The position numbers and the translations under genes are program-made. A stretch of 64,000 bases of DNA from contig CAVTDW010000011.1 of the NCBI GenBank assembly GCA_963733505.1, forward strand, positions 1 through 64,000, read 5' to 3'. The notes beneath the pieces were generated by a model, which saw only the letters and a program-made list of their open reading frames with translations, had not been told where the DNA came from and made no database searches. The stretch is from JALYXV01 sp963733505 (lineage in GTDB: Bacteria; Actinomycetota; Acidimicrobiia; Acidimicrobiales; Palsa-688). Positions 1 through 8,032 of this stretch are shown here, in pieces (positions within the stretch are counted from its first letter, which is position 1; each line of letters begins with the position of its first letter).

Positions 1-41
1 TGGGGGTCAAGAGGTCCCGAGTTCAAATCTCGGCAGCCCGA
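1..41 (+). tRNA. tRNA-Pro (anticodon GGG), 3' part only
   Basis: The 3' half of a tRNA enters from outside the window. Base 1 fits U33, bases 2-4 are anticodon GGG and base 5 is G37, as usual in proline tRNAs. The anticodon stem strand TCAAG (7-11) is followed by variable loop AGGTC, a T arm of CCGAG / TTCAAAT / CTCGG (17-33), acceptor strand 34-40 and discriminator A41. CCA is not encoded. The D arm and 5' acceptor strand lie outside, so the identity rests on the anticodon alignment. Confidence 0.85.
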
Positions 42-141
42 CTAGAAGGTGTAGTGCGAAGAGGGGCCGGTCAGATGCTGGTGCGGCCGCACCCTCGGGA
101 CGTGGAAACCGCTGGCGGCGACGCACGAGGAAAGGGGTCGA

Positions 142-771
142 ATGGGCGACTGGGTCGTCGTCCTTGAGTTCAGCGGCTTTCGCGGTGCACGCCCCTTCGA
201 ACTCAGCGTGGTTCAGGCGCTCGTGGAGCGACTCCGGGAGTGGCACTGCTCCGGCCTGTACAACCCCGACCGCTACGCCGTGCAGTTGCACATTTCGGCT
301 GACACGGTCGACGACGCGTTGAAGACTGCCGCGTCGTACCACGAGCACGCCGTTCTCGCCGTGGGCGCCGTGGCCGAGTTCACCCGGGCCGAAGTGCTCA
401 CCATCGGCGAGTTCGAGGAGAGCTGGCACGACACCGAGCTCACGGGTACCACGTTGCCGGGAGGGACGGCCCAAGCACTCATATCGATCGAGGTCTACCA
501 GGCCACGCGGTCGCTCTTGAGCGCCGCGACCCCCTCGGAGGTAACCGATGTCCTCGTGCGGTTCGTGCTCGCGGTCGGCGGCCGGCTCAACGTCGGCGAG
601 CGGCGCAACGTCGCGGGCATGGTGTCGGTCGATATCTCGACCTCACCGGGGGAGCAACTCCATGCCATCGCCGAGAGCTTCAGCGTCGCAGGACTGATCA
701 TCGAGCGATGGTTGCCGCCGCTGATCGACGACGCCAAGCGGACCTTGGCGCTGCTCGGGCGCCTCCAGTAA
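142..771 (+). CDS. Hypothetical protein, 209 aa
   Basis: I do not recognise this family. The ATG is preceded by a good ribosome-binding site (GAGGAAAGG, 8-9 bases upstream). The protein has no signal peptide or clear membrane segment. It reads like two similar alpha/beta halves: residues 1-65 contain an LSVVQALVERLREW helix followed by a strand-rich HISADTVDDALKTAA stretch, and the second half repeats that style with an LHAIAESFSVAGLIIERW segment. Coding character is good (GC-rich third positions, no interruptions). It lies between the tRNA and a convergent BldC-like gene, and nothing in the context tells its function. Confidence 0.75.
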   Translation: MGDWVVVLEFSGFRGARPFELSVVQALVERLREWHCSGLYNPDRYAVQLHISADTVDDALKTAASYHEHAVLAVGAVAEFTRAEVLTIGEFEESWHDTELTGTTLPGGTAQALISIEVYQATRSLLSAATPSEVTDVLVRFVLAVGGRLNVGERRNVAGMVSVDISTSPGEQLHAIAESFSVAGLIIERWLPPLIDDAKRTLALLGRLQ

Positions 772-787
772 CTCAAATCCCGAAGGA

Positions 788-1012
788 TTACTCCCCGAGC
801 GCCGCGCCCCGTTCGGACATCTGGCGGACCGCGGCGTCGACGTCCTCGCGACGGAACCGCCGATGTCCACCCAACGTGACGATGCAGGGAATCCGCCCGT
901 CGTTGGCCCACCGGTTGATCGTCTTCGGGGACACGTGGAGATACCGGGCAGCCTCACCCGGGGTCACGTAGTCGTCTCCTGCTGGGACAGTCTCGCGAGC
1001 CATATCGCTCAT
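788..1012 (-). CDS. BldC-like MerR-type excisionase-family DNA-binding protein, 74 aa
   Basis: A small one-domain regulator. Residues 16-60 form a winged helix-turn-helix: TPGEAARYLHVSPKTINRW is the first helix pair and TLGGHRRFRREDV the wing, which is the signature of BldC and of excisionase-family proteins. BldC-type proteins bind direct repeats in actinobacterial promoters and control development or stress genes. The length (74 aa) matches the family (about 68-75). The gene is convergent with the unknown ORF at 142-771 and in the same orientation as the S18 gene upstream. The name bldC is not assigned because excisionase-like HTH proteins are numerous. Confidence 0.85.
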   Translation of the reverse strand: MSDMARETVPAGDDYVTPGEAARYLHVSPKTINRWANDGRIPCIVTLGGHRRFRREDVDAAVRQMSERGAALGE

Positions 1013-1172
1013 CCGGGTCGCCTGTGGCCTTTCCTAGTCGTGGAACCAGACACAGTGCTCTCTACGGGCAATCCTGCTAGTTCGGTCCGATGGTAGCGAA
1101 TCCTAGACCTCGACACCAGGTAGGGGCGGCGCGGCCGCGAGGGCTGGGCTGCCCTTTCTGCTCCACCCGCGG

Positions 1173-1595
1173 CTAGACGAGCTCCTCTTCGGCCTCGTCA
1201 CCGGCGAGCACATCGACGGCGACATCGGCTTCGCTGACCGCAGGGCTCTCGTCCGCGGCGGGGCGCTCACCGGGACGACCGGGACCGCGTCCACGACGAG
1301 CTCCACCCTTGTCGGCGGCCAACGTCCGTACCAGGTAGGGCAGCAGGGCCAGCTCGCGAGACGTCTTGATCGCCAACGCCACGTCACGCTGATGCTGGGC
1401 GCAGGTGCCGGTGTTGGTACGGGCCTTGATCTTTCCCCGGTCGGTGATGAATCGCCGCAGCAGGTTCGTGTCCTTGTAGTCCACCCATGCGATCTTCTGG
1501 GCGCAGAACATGCACACCTTGGGCCGGCCCCGGCGCACACGACTCTTGGCGTCGCTGGGCTTGGTTCTGGCCCGATCTTTTCCGTGTGCAGCCAT
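1173..1595 (-). CDS. rpsR: Ribosomal protein bS18 with C-terminal acidic extension, 140 aa
   Basis: The core (about residues 26-90) is S18: CMFC at 28-31, then VDYKDTNLLRRFITDRGKI, then CAQHQ (C65, H68) and a RELALLPY end. The paired CxxC and CxxH make this the zinc-ribbon (C+) form. S18 sits on the 30S platform next to S6. Two things are odd. The usual protein is about 75-90 aa, whereas here about 50 residues rich in D/E/G/A follow the core. The gene also stands alone, not in an rpsF-ssb-rpsR-rplI operon. It may be a paralogue used when zinc or ribosome composition changes; that is inference. The start has GAAAGG upstream. Confidence 0.9.
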   Translation of the reverse strand: MAAHGKDRARTKPSDAKSRVRRGRPKVCMFCAQKIAWVDYKDTNLLRRFITDRGKIKARTNTGTCAQHQRDVALAIKTSRELALLPYLVRTLAADKGGARRGRGPGRPGERPAADESPAVSEADVAVDVLAGDEAEEELV

Positions 1596-1744
1596 CGCGC
1601 GCCTTTCAGGACTCTCAGTTCACCGAAACCCGGCACCCCGGAGGGGTCATCGACCGAGTAGCGATACAGCTTACACAGCCTCGTGCCTGGGCCGACCGAC
1701 ACCGAAGGCACGTCACGAGGTTTCGTACCTGAGGGTGCAATGGG

Positions 1745-1750
1745 TAGGAT
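1745..1750 (+). promoter_or_regulatory. -10 box TAGGAT of a probable leaderless promoter for yceI
   Basis: TAGGAT ends 6 bases before the ATG at 1757 and no Shine-Dalgarno separates them, so transcription would begin at or next to the start codon. No convincing -35 is seen. Confidence 0.5.
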
Positions 1751-1756
1751 GAGGCA

Positions 1757-2302
1757 ATGACCGTAGCTAAGGGAACTCACAATATCGGCCCGCAGGACGG
1801 CAAGGTGCTCGTCAATGTGTACAAGGACGGGATGGCCGCCAAGATGGGCCACGACCTCACCCTTGAGGCCACCTCATGGAGCGGCAAGGCCGACATCGAC
1901 CCCGACGACCCTTCGGCTTCCAGCGTCCAGGTGACGATCGATGCCGGCTCCCTCGAGGTCGTCGAGGGCAAGGGCGGTGCCAAGCCGTTGAGCGACAACG
2001 ACAGGCGGGACATCAAGAAGAACATCACCGACAAGATCCTCCGCGACACCTCGATCTCCTTCGAGAGCACCGGCGTTTCCGGCAGCACGCCCCGCCTGCA
2101 GCTGAAGGGCGACTTGACCATCAACGGCCAGACCCAGCCCGTGAACTTGGACCTCAACGTCGACGACAGCGGCCATGCCAAGGGCACGGCGTCGTTCAAG
2201 CAGACACAGTTCGGCCTGAAGCCGTTCTCGGCCATGATGGGCGCCCTCAAGGTGAAGGACAGCGTCGACGTCACGATCGACGTGCAGCTCCCGACCGCCT
2301 AA
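1757..2302 (+). CDS. YceI-family lipocalin-like protein, 181 aa
   Basis: YceI proteins form an extended antiparallel beta-barrel that binds polyisoprenoids or other lipophilic ligands. The family pattern is clear over the whole length: an opening about residues 8-40 with YKDGMAAKMGHDLTLE, a middle SVQVTIDAGSLEV, RDTSISFESTGV, LKGDLTINGQTQPVNLDL, and a closing FGLKPFSAMMGALKVKDSV strand. Typical YceI proteins are about 170-190 aa plus a signal peptide. This one has no signal sequence, so it is probably cytoplasmic, as in many actinobacteria. The start is set by the adjacent -10 box. It is monocistronic; a 13-bp triple repeat and a dispersed repeat follow it. Confidence 0.88.
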   Translation: MTVAKGTHNIGPQDGKVLVNVYKDGMAAKMGHDLTLEATSWSGKADIDPDDPSASSVQVTIDAGSLEVVEGKGGAKPLSDNDRRDIKKNITDKILRDTSISFESTGVSGSTPRLQLKGDLTINGQTQPVNLDLNVDDSGHAKGTASFKQTQFGLKPFSAMMGALKVKDSVDVTIDVQLPTA

Positions 2303-2323
2303 CCGAACGAGTCGACGACCCCC

Positions 2324-2362
2324 ACCGCTACGGCGGACCGCTACGGCGGACCGCTACGGCGG
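2324..2362. repeat. Three tandem copies of a 13-bp unit
   Basis: ACCGCTACGGCGG occurs three times without change (2324-2336, 2337-2349, 2350-2362), just after the yceI stop. The role is unknown. Confidence 0.9.
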
Positions 2363-2420
2363 GTCAGGTGCGATGGTCCGCCCCAGTGGCGGGCCATCGG
2401 TCTGTCCAGATCCGTTCTTG

Positions 2421-2455
2421 TCACTCGATGTATCTATTTCATCGCTTTGTGGCAA
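2421..2455. repeat. Dispersed 35-bp intergenic repeat, copy 1
   Basis: It matches 32 of 35 bases with 39926-39960, which is also intergenic. The core contains CGATG, nine bases, then CATCG, able to form a short hairpin that is conserved in both copies. No such copy was noticed elsewhere in the window. Confidence 0.75.
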
Positions 2456-2502
2456 CAATGGATCGATCGCCGCAACGCAGCAGGCGCAGCAAGGCAAAAC
2501 GC

Positions 2503-3384
2503 CTAGCGACGGGTCATCCGCTCCACGAGCCGGACCAGGCGGTCATGCATCTCGTCGTCGTGCGCCTCATGGCGGCCGCCGTGGCCGGCCAGCACCCAGG
2601 AGAAGCGGTGATGCGCCGCCAGCCGACCGAGCGACGCCGCCTGCTCGCTCCAGGAGTACCAGCAGGCGTGGCGGAAGGCGGTCAAGTCGCTCCGGCCGCT
2701 GTCCCACGCCAGCGAGTCGCCACTGAACAGGTACCGCTCCTCGAGGACGAACCCCACGCTGCCCTTGGTGTGCCCGGGCAACGGCACCGCGACCAGGCCG
2801 GGCCGGATCTCGGTGTCACCCGACCCCTGCAGGTGATCCGTGGCGAAGGGGGCCGCGTCCGCGTCGTCGGCGTGAATCCAGACGCGGGCGCCGAAGCGCG
2901 ACGCCCATTGCTCGGCGTCGGCGACGTCGTCGCGGTGGGTCAACAACACGTCGTCGATCCCGCCCAGCTCCTCGATCGGTTGGGCCAGGCGGCGGCTCCA
3001 CCGCGGTGCGTCCACTAAGAAGTTGCCCGTCGGGCGGCGCACGAAGAAGGCGTTGGCGCCGAAGGAGTGCTCGGAGTTGAACCCGCAGTAGTAGACGCCG
3101 TCGCTCAACTCCTGCGGGAACAGGCCCTCGGGGCGAGGCTGCCGGCTCAGCGTGCCGATCGACTGGGTCGGGCAGGCCACTGAGGCCCGCCAGGCGGCGG
3201 TGCGCGCCTCGCCGGAGTCGGGTTGGGCCGCCACCAGCGACTGCCCCCGGGCCTGGGTAAAGGTCTCGGGGGCGAGCTGGCGGCAGGCCCCACAGTCGAT
3301 GCAGCGGGTGTCGACATACCAGTCTCCGGGCGCATTTGCCGGATGACGATCGAGGAGTCGGGCCACCGCTCCATTGTCGGCCAT
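2503..3384 (-). CDS. Ferredoxin / MBL-fold metallohydrolase fusion, 293 aa
   Basis: Residues about 20-80 are a ferredoxin-type module with CIDCGAC (C28, C31, C34) and a distal CPTQSIG cysteine (C71), enough for a 4Fe-4S cluster. Residues about 100-290 are a metallo-beta-lactamase fold: NFLVDAPRW, THRDDVADA in place of the classical HxHxDH motif, PLPGHTKGSVGFV, LFSGDSLAWD and a late AGHGG. Such fusions are known in bacteria and plants, but their substrate is not established. The altered metal motif suggests a mono-metal or redox-coupled site (inference). It is transcribed divergently from the phosphatidyltransferase gene, only 51 bases away. Confidence 0.85.
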   Translation of the reverse strand: MADNGAVARLLDRHPANAPGDWYVDTRCIDCGACRQLAPETFTQARGQSLVAAQPDSGEARTAAWRASVACPTQSIGTLSRQPRPEGLFPQELSDGVYYCGFNSEHSFGANAFFVRRPTGNFLVDAPRWSRRLAQPIEELGGIDDVLLTHRDDVADAEQWASRFGARVWIHADDADAAPFATDHLQGSGDTEIRPGLVAVPLPGHTKGSVGFVLEERYLFSGDSLAWDSGRSDLTAFRHACWYSWSEQAASLGRLAAHHRFSWVLAGHGGRHEAHDDEMHDRLVRLVERMTRR

Positions 3385-3422
3385 GGCGTGCCGCTACCGC
3401 ATCCGGTCCCGCCCAGGGCCCC

Positions 3423-3428
3423 TACACT
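3423..3428 (+). promoter_or_regulatory. -10 box TACACT, probable leaderless promoter of pgsA-like gene
   Basis: TACACT ends 7 bases before the GTG at 3436, with no ribosome-binding site between. This supports GTG 3436 as the start. Confidence 0.5.
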
Positions 3429-3435
3429 CGACCCT

Positions 3436-4060
3436 GTGACCGCATCCCGCGAGAGCCGGGCACCCGCTCGAATCCTGACCTTGCCCAACGCCATCACGTT
3501 CGTGCGGCTCCTCTGCGTACCCCTCTTCGTGTGGCTGCTGTTTGGCCGGACCAACGGTCGGTATCAGGCCGCGTGGCTCCTCGGCCGCGCTCGGGACCAC
3601 CGACTGGGTGGACGGCTTCCTGGCCCGTCGGCTGGGTCAGGTGTCGGAGCTGGGAAAAGTCCTCGATCCGACCGCGGACCGCATCATGCTGGGGGTCGCG
3701 GTTGTTTCCATCTTGATCGACGGCTCGGTGCCCCTCTGGCTGGGAATCGTCGTCTTGGTCCGGGAGGTGCTGGTAGCCGGAGCGGCCCTTGCGCTGGCCG
3801 CCGCCGGGGCCCGCCGAATCGACGTGCAGTGGGCCGGCAAGGCCGGCACGTTCGGCCTGATGCTGGCCTTTCCGCTCTTCCTCGTGGCGCACTCCACCGC
3901 CGGGTGGAAGGACGTGGCGGCCGTCTTGGCGTGGGTCTGCGCCATCCCGGGCATCTGCTTGGGGTGGTATGCCGCGGTCACCTATGTCCCGATGGCCCGG
4001 CGCGCCCTCGCAGAAGGACGAGCCGACCGGCCTGGGAAGATGGCGGTGACCCAGCCGTGA
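3436..4060 (+). CDS. pgsA: CDP-alcohol phosphatidyltransferase (PgsA-like), interrupted by a one-base frameshift
   Basis: A membrane enzyme that joins CDP-diacylglycerol to a polyol phosphate, most likely glycerol-3-phosphate, in phospholipid synthesis. The start GTG 3436 gives LTLPNAITFVRLLCVPLFV, the typical first helix. The catalytic motif follows as DWVDGFLARR...GKVLDPTADR, matching DxxDGxxAR-x8-GxxxDxxxD. These two parts are in different frames: an extra base near 3583 breaks the AAWLL / AALGTTDWVDG junction. Removing it gives about 207 aa, the normal family length. PgsA is usually essential, so a sequencing indel is likelier than a dead gene. The stop overlaps the next GTG (GTGA), so the two genes are coupled. 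Confidence 0.85.
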
Positions 4061-6543
4061 AGGCCGTGATCATGGCCGGGGGCGAGGGCACCCGCCTCCG
4101 GCCGCTGACCTCCAACGCGCCCAAGCCGCTCCTGCCGCTGGTCAATCGGCCCATGATGGAGCACGTCATCAACCTGCTCAAGAAGCACGGGTTCGACGAC
4201 ATCGTGGTCACCGTGGCCTATCGGGCCAACGCCATCCGGACCTATTTCGCCGACGGATCGGAGTTCGGCGTGCGGATCGTGTACGCCGCCGAGGAAACGC
4301 CACTCGGCACGGCGGGGTCGGTCCGCAACGCCATGGCCCAGCTCGACGACACGTTTCTCGTCATCTCGGGCGACGTGCTGACCGACATGGACCTTGGGGC
4401 GATCGTCGAGTTCCACCGCAGCAAATCGGCACTGGCGACCATCGGGCTCAAGTCCATGGAGAACCCGCTGGAATTCGGGATCGTGATCACCCGCGACGAC
4501 GGGTCGATCGAGCGTTTCCACGAGAAGCCGACGTGGAGCCAGGTCTTCAGCGACACCATCAACACCGGCGTCTATGTCCTCGAGCCGCAGATCTTCGACT
4601 TCATCGAGCGGGACAAATCGTCGGACTTCTCGAGCGACGTGTTCCCCGCGCTTCTCGAGGCGGGCAAGCCCCTGTTCGGCTATGTCACCGACGGGTACTG
4701 GGAGGACGTGGGCACGATCGAGGCCTACGTCCGGGCCCACCAGGATGTGCTCGACGACAAGGTCGCACTCGAGATCCCGGGCTTTCGCCTCGGCGACGGG
4801 GTGTGGCTGGGCGAGGGCTCGGAGGTCCACCCGGCGGCCAAGGTGCAGGGACCGGTCGTCATCGGGGACTACTGCCACATCGAGGCCAACGCCCACCTCC
4901 GTGAGTACACCGTGCTCGGATCCAACGTACGGGTGTCCGAAGATGGCTTCATCCACCGGGCGATCGTGCACGACAACGCGTACCTCGGCCCCGGGGTCAG
5001 CCTGCGAGGCTGCGTCGTCGGGCGCTCGACCGACATCCGCCGGGCGGCCCAGCTGGAAGAGGGCGTGGTGGTCGGCGACGAGTGTTTCGTGGGCGAGCAC
5101 GCCGTCATCAATCCCGGCGTCAAGGTGTACCCGTTCAAGACCGTGGAGCCCGGCGCCGTCGTCAACTCCTCGATCGTGTGGGAGTCGCGGGGGGCCCGCA
5201 ACCTGTTCGGGCGCCTCGGAGTCTCCGGACTGGCCAACGTCGACGTCACCCCGGAGCTCGCGGTACGCCTGGCGATGGCGTACGCCACGACGTTGAAACG
5301 CGGCTCGACGGTCACGACGTCGCGCGATACCAGCCGGGCGGCCCGGATGCTGAAACGAGCGCTCATGGTGGGCCTGAACGCCGCGGGCATCGACGTCAAC
5401 GACCTGGAGGTGGCCACGATCCCGTTGACCCGCTTCCACGTGCGGGGCGAGCCCAGCGGGGGCGGCGTGACGGTGCGACTGGCACCGGACGACCCGCAGT
5501 CGGTCGTGATCCGCTTCTTCGACGCGTCGGGCATCGACCTGAACGAGGTGGCGCAGCGCAAGATCGAGCGGCTCTTCTACCGGGAGGACTTCCGGCGGGC
5601 GCTGGCGGGCGAGATCGGCGACATCAAGTTCCCGGCCCGCACGACCGAGCACTACACGTCGGTCCTGATCGACCACATCAACGTCGAAGACATCCGGTCG
5701 GCCCGCCTGAAGGTGGTCCTCGACTACGCCTTCGGCGCGGCCAGCTTCGTGATGCCCCAGGTGCTGGCCAAGCTGGGCGCCGAGGTGCTGGCCGTCAATC
5801 CCTACGCCAACACCCGCCAGGCGATGGCGTTCGACCGCTGGCGTCACGCCAGCGAGGTCGCCGACCTGGTCCGGGCGGCGGGCGCCCACGTGGGGGCGGT
5901 GTTCGATTCCGACGGCGAACATCTCACCCTGATAGACGACAGCGGCCACGTGCTGAGCGACGACGAGGCGTTGCTGGCGTTGTTGGAGTTGGTCCTGGCC
6001 ACGACCGACAAGGCGACGGTGGCGCTCCCCGTGTCGTCCAGCCGGGCAGCCGAGGCGATGTGCCAGGCCGCGGGCGCCACGCTCATCCAAACCAAGCTGT
6101 CGACACCGCATCTGATGGAGGTGGCGTCGATGCCCGGCGTCGACTTCGCCGCCAGCCAGGAGGGTGGCTTCATCTTTCCCTCGTTCCTCCCGGCGTACGA
6201 CGGTGTTGCCACCTTCGTCAAGACCCTCGGGCTTCTCGCGGTGAGCGGCCGGCGCCTGTCGCGGGTCGTGTCTGGCCTGCCTCGGGTGCACATCGCCCAC
6301 GAGAGCGTCGTGACCCCCTGGGAGAAGAAGGGGTCGGTCATGCGCCTGGTGGTCGAGCAGACCAAGGACCGGGAACACGAGCTGGTCGACGGGGTCAAGG
6401 TGCTCTACGAGGACGGCTGGGCGCTGGTGGTGCCCGACCCGGAGGAGCCACTCACCCACGTCTGGGCCGAAGCGGCGACCGACGCCGACGCCAAGAGACG
6501 CGCCCAGGAGCACGCCCGACGCATCCGCCAGATGATTCGCTGA
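4057..6543 (+). CDS. Mannose-1-phosphate guanylyltransferase-like / phosphomannomutase-like fusion, 828 aa
   Basis: Residues 1-235 are a nucleotidyltransferase (MKAVIMAGGEGTRLRPLT, then VISGDVLTD and a FHEKP loop). Residues about 250-370 are left-handed beta-helix hexapeptide repeats. The remaining about 460 residues resemble the phosphomannomutase/phosphoglucomutase fold (TTSRDTSRAARMLKRALMVG, NPYANT, SQEGGFIFPSFLPAYDG). The phosphoserine loop (TASHNP type) is not present at the expected place, where the chain reads GGGVTVRLAPDDPQS, so mutase activity is doubtful. The role is probably nucleotide-sugar supply for glycans; the exact substrate cannot be told. The GTG start overlaps the previous stop by four bases. 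The downstream DoxX gene has its own promoter. Confidence 0.88.
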   Translation: MKAVIMAGGEGTRLRPLTSNAPKPLLPLVNRPMMEHVINLLKKHGFDDIVVTVAYRANAIRTYFADGSEFGVRIVYAAEETPLGTAGSVRNAMAQLDDTFLVISGDVLTDMDLGAIVEFHRSKSALATIGLKSMENPLEFGIVITRDDGSIERFHEKPTWSQVFSDTINTGVYVLEPQIFDFIERDKSSDFSSDVFPALLEAGKPLFGYVTDGYWEDVGTIEAYVRAHQDVLDDKVALEIPGFRLGDGVWLGEGSEVHPAAKVQGPVVIGDYCHIEANAHLREYTVLGSNVRVSEDGFIHRAIVHDNAYLGPGVSLRGCVVGRSTDIRRAAQLEEGVVVGDECFVGEHAVINPGVKVYPFKTVEPGAVVNSSIVWESRGARNLFGRLGVSGLANVDVTPELAVRLAMAYATTLKRGSTVTTSRDTSRAARMLKRALMVGLNAAGIDVNDLEVATIPLTRFHVRGEPSGGGVTVRLAPDDPQSVVIRFFDASGIDLNEVAQRKIERLFYREDFRRALAGEIGDIKFPARTTEHYTSVLIDHINVEDIRSARLKVVLDYAFGAASFVMPQVLAKLGAEVLAVNPYANTRQAMAFDRWRHASEVADLVRAAGAHVGAVFDSDGEHLTLIDDSGHVLSDDEALLALLELVLATTDKATVALPVSSSRAAEAMCQAAGATLIQTKLSTPHLMEVASMPGVDFAASQEGGFIFPSFLPAYDGVATFVKTLGLLAVSGRRLSRVVSGLPRVHIAHESVVTPWEKKGSVMRLVVEQTKDREHELVDGVKVLYEDGWALVVPDPEEPLTHVWAEAATDADAKRRAQEHARRIRQMIR

Positions 6544-6600
6544 CCCCTCCAGCCGCTCCAGCCGCGGCCCGGGGGCGGCATAGTCCCGCGGCCCGCCGGG

Positions 6601-6606
6601 TATACC
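6601..6606 (+). promoter_or_regulatory. -10 box TATACC, probable leaderless promoter
   Basis: TATACC ends 6 bases before the ATG at 6613, with no Shine-Dalgarno between. Confidence 0.5.
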
Positions 6607-6612
6607 CGGCGT

Positions 6613-7872
6613 ATGACTGTGTCTGGAACGCTGGCTCGGCCCATGTTGGCCGGGATCTTCATTTACGGGGGACTGGACGCACTGCGTGACCCCGAGGGCA
6701 AGGCCAAGGCGGCCGACGACGTCGCGCCGATGATTGCCACGGCGCTGCGGTTGCCGACGACCGATACCGTCCAACTGGTACGTATCAATGGTGGCGTCCA
6801 GGTCGTGGCGGGGACGATGCTGGCGCTGGGCAAGGGCCGGCGGCTGTCGGCACTGGTACTGGCGGCGTCGTTGGTCCCGACCACCTACGCCGGACACCGG
6901 TTCTGGGAGGAGGTCGACGAGGAGCGGCGGGCGCAGCAGCGGATCCAGTTCCTGAAGAACGTCGCCATGCTCGGCGGCTTGGTGTTGGCGGCGGGCGACA
7001 CCGGCGGTCGTCCGTCGGCCCCGTGGGTGGCCCGCCGGGCGGCCAAGCAGGCGATCGGCGCGACGGTCGCGGCCGGGGTCGCGACCGAGGAGGCGGCCAA
7101 ACACGCCTTGGAGACCACGAAGTCCGCCACCCAGACCGCCGCCCAAACCGCCAGCAGGGTGGCGACCAAGGGTGCCAAGGTCGCGGCCAAGGGCGCCCGC
7201 GGGTCGAAGGGGTCCAGGAGGTCCGCCAAGAACACCGTTCAAGGTGCCAGGGATGCGGCCGCCAGCGTCGTAACGGTCGTCTCCAGCCATGCCGCCGACC
7301 TCTCCGAGCAGGCCAGCCACGTGGCCCAGGCGGCGAGATCCTCCGACATCGGCGCCGACCTGACCAAGCGGGCCCGCAAGGCCGCCAAGAAAGCCCGAAA
7401 GGTCGCCAAGAAGGCCCGAAAGGTCGATCTCGCGGCCGAGGTCCACAACCTCACCAAGGCCGCCAAGAAATCCGAGCTCAACCGCCGGGCCCAAAAGGCG
7501 GTCCAGAAGGCGACCAAGAAGGCAGCCAAGCAGGCAGCCAAGAAGGCCAAGGAAGTCGACATCGCCGACCGGGCCTTCAAGGCTACGAGAAAGGCGGCTC
7601 GCAAGGCCGCCAAGAAGGCCGCCGACCAGAAGGCCGTGCTCGCCAAGCGGGCGGCCCGGGCTTCGAAGGCCGCCAGCCGCAAGACCCCTGACGTCGACGT
7701 GGTGCCGCACCTGTCGGCCGCCGCGGCCAAGGTTCAGGGCACCGCCCACGACGCGATGGGCCGGGCGAGGGACCTGGCTGGCGACGTCGCTTCGAATGGT
7801 GCCGTCGAGCGAGTCACGGGCCAGGCGCACGTGATCGCGGCGCGCGCGGCCGAGGCCCTCCCGGTCGGTTAG
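6613..7872 (+). CDS. DoxX-family membrane protein with histone-H1-like Lys/Ala-rich C-terminal tail, 419 aa
   Basis: Residues 1-135 are a DoxX-type membrane domain: MLAGIFIYGGLDALRDPE, LVRINGGVQVVAGTMLALG, ALVLAASLVPTTYAGHRFW and FLKNVAMLGGLVLAAGD give four helices. The remaining about 280 residues are dominated by Ala and Lys, with many AAKKA, KKARK and ATKKAAK units. They resemble eukaryotic histone H1 tails and the tails of bacterial AlgP and HupB. The net charge is strongly positive, so DNA, RNA or polyphosphate binding at the membrane is a reasonable guess. The coding is continuous and the start follows a TATACC box. It could instead be a low-complexity cell-envelope linker; no experimental function is known to me for this combination. 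Confidence 0.85.
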   Translation: MTVSGTLARPMLAGIFIYGGLDALRDPEGKAKAADDVAPMIATALRLPTTDTVQLVRINGGVQVVAGTMLALGKGRRLSALVLAASLVPTTYAGHRFWEEVDEERRAQQRIQFLKNVAMLGGLVLAAGDTGGRPSAPWVARRAAKQAIGATVAAGVATEEAAKHALETTKSATQTAAQTASRVATKGAKVAAKGARGSKGSRRSAKNTVQGARDAAASVVTVVSSHAADLSEQASHVAQAARSSDIGADLTKRARKAAKKARKVAKKARKVDLAAEVHNLTKAAKKSELNRRAQKAVQKATKKAAKQAAKKAKEVDIADRAFKATRKAARKAAKKAADQKAVLAKRAARASKAASRKTPDVDVVPHLSAAAAKVQGTAHDAMGRARDLAGDVASNGAVERVTGQAHVIAARAAEALPVG

Positions 7873-8018
7873 GGGCCACCGTCGGTCGCCCGCCCGAGGT
7901 CCCGCCGTCGAAGCGGCACCACCCTGACCAGCACTTCCACGCCCGATCCGATGGTGGGCGGGCGTCCGTCGGTGCGCCGTAGGCCTCGTCGGTACAACCT
8001 CGACGGCGGCGCGTCCAG

Positions 8019-8024
8019 TAGGGT
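8019..8024 (+). promoter_or_regulatory. -10 box TAGGGT upstream of gcvH
   Basis: TAGGGT ends 8 bases before GTG 8033, which implies a leaderless or nearly leaderless transcript. I see no glycine-riboswitch-like structure between 7873 and 8032. Confidence 0.45.
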
Positions 8025-8032
8025 CACCTGCG

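Noticed and set aside
3223..6543. Apparent fusion of the phosphatidyltransferase N-terminus with the nucleotidyltransferase
   Set aside because: After about 3583 this frame is nonsense relative to the true phosphatidyltransferase and only happens to be open up to GTG 4057.
7873..8032. Glycine riboswitch before gcvH
   Set aside because: The short leader with a -10 at 8019 leaves no room for an aptamer in the transcript and no tandem aptamer pairing is visible.
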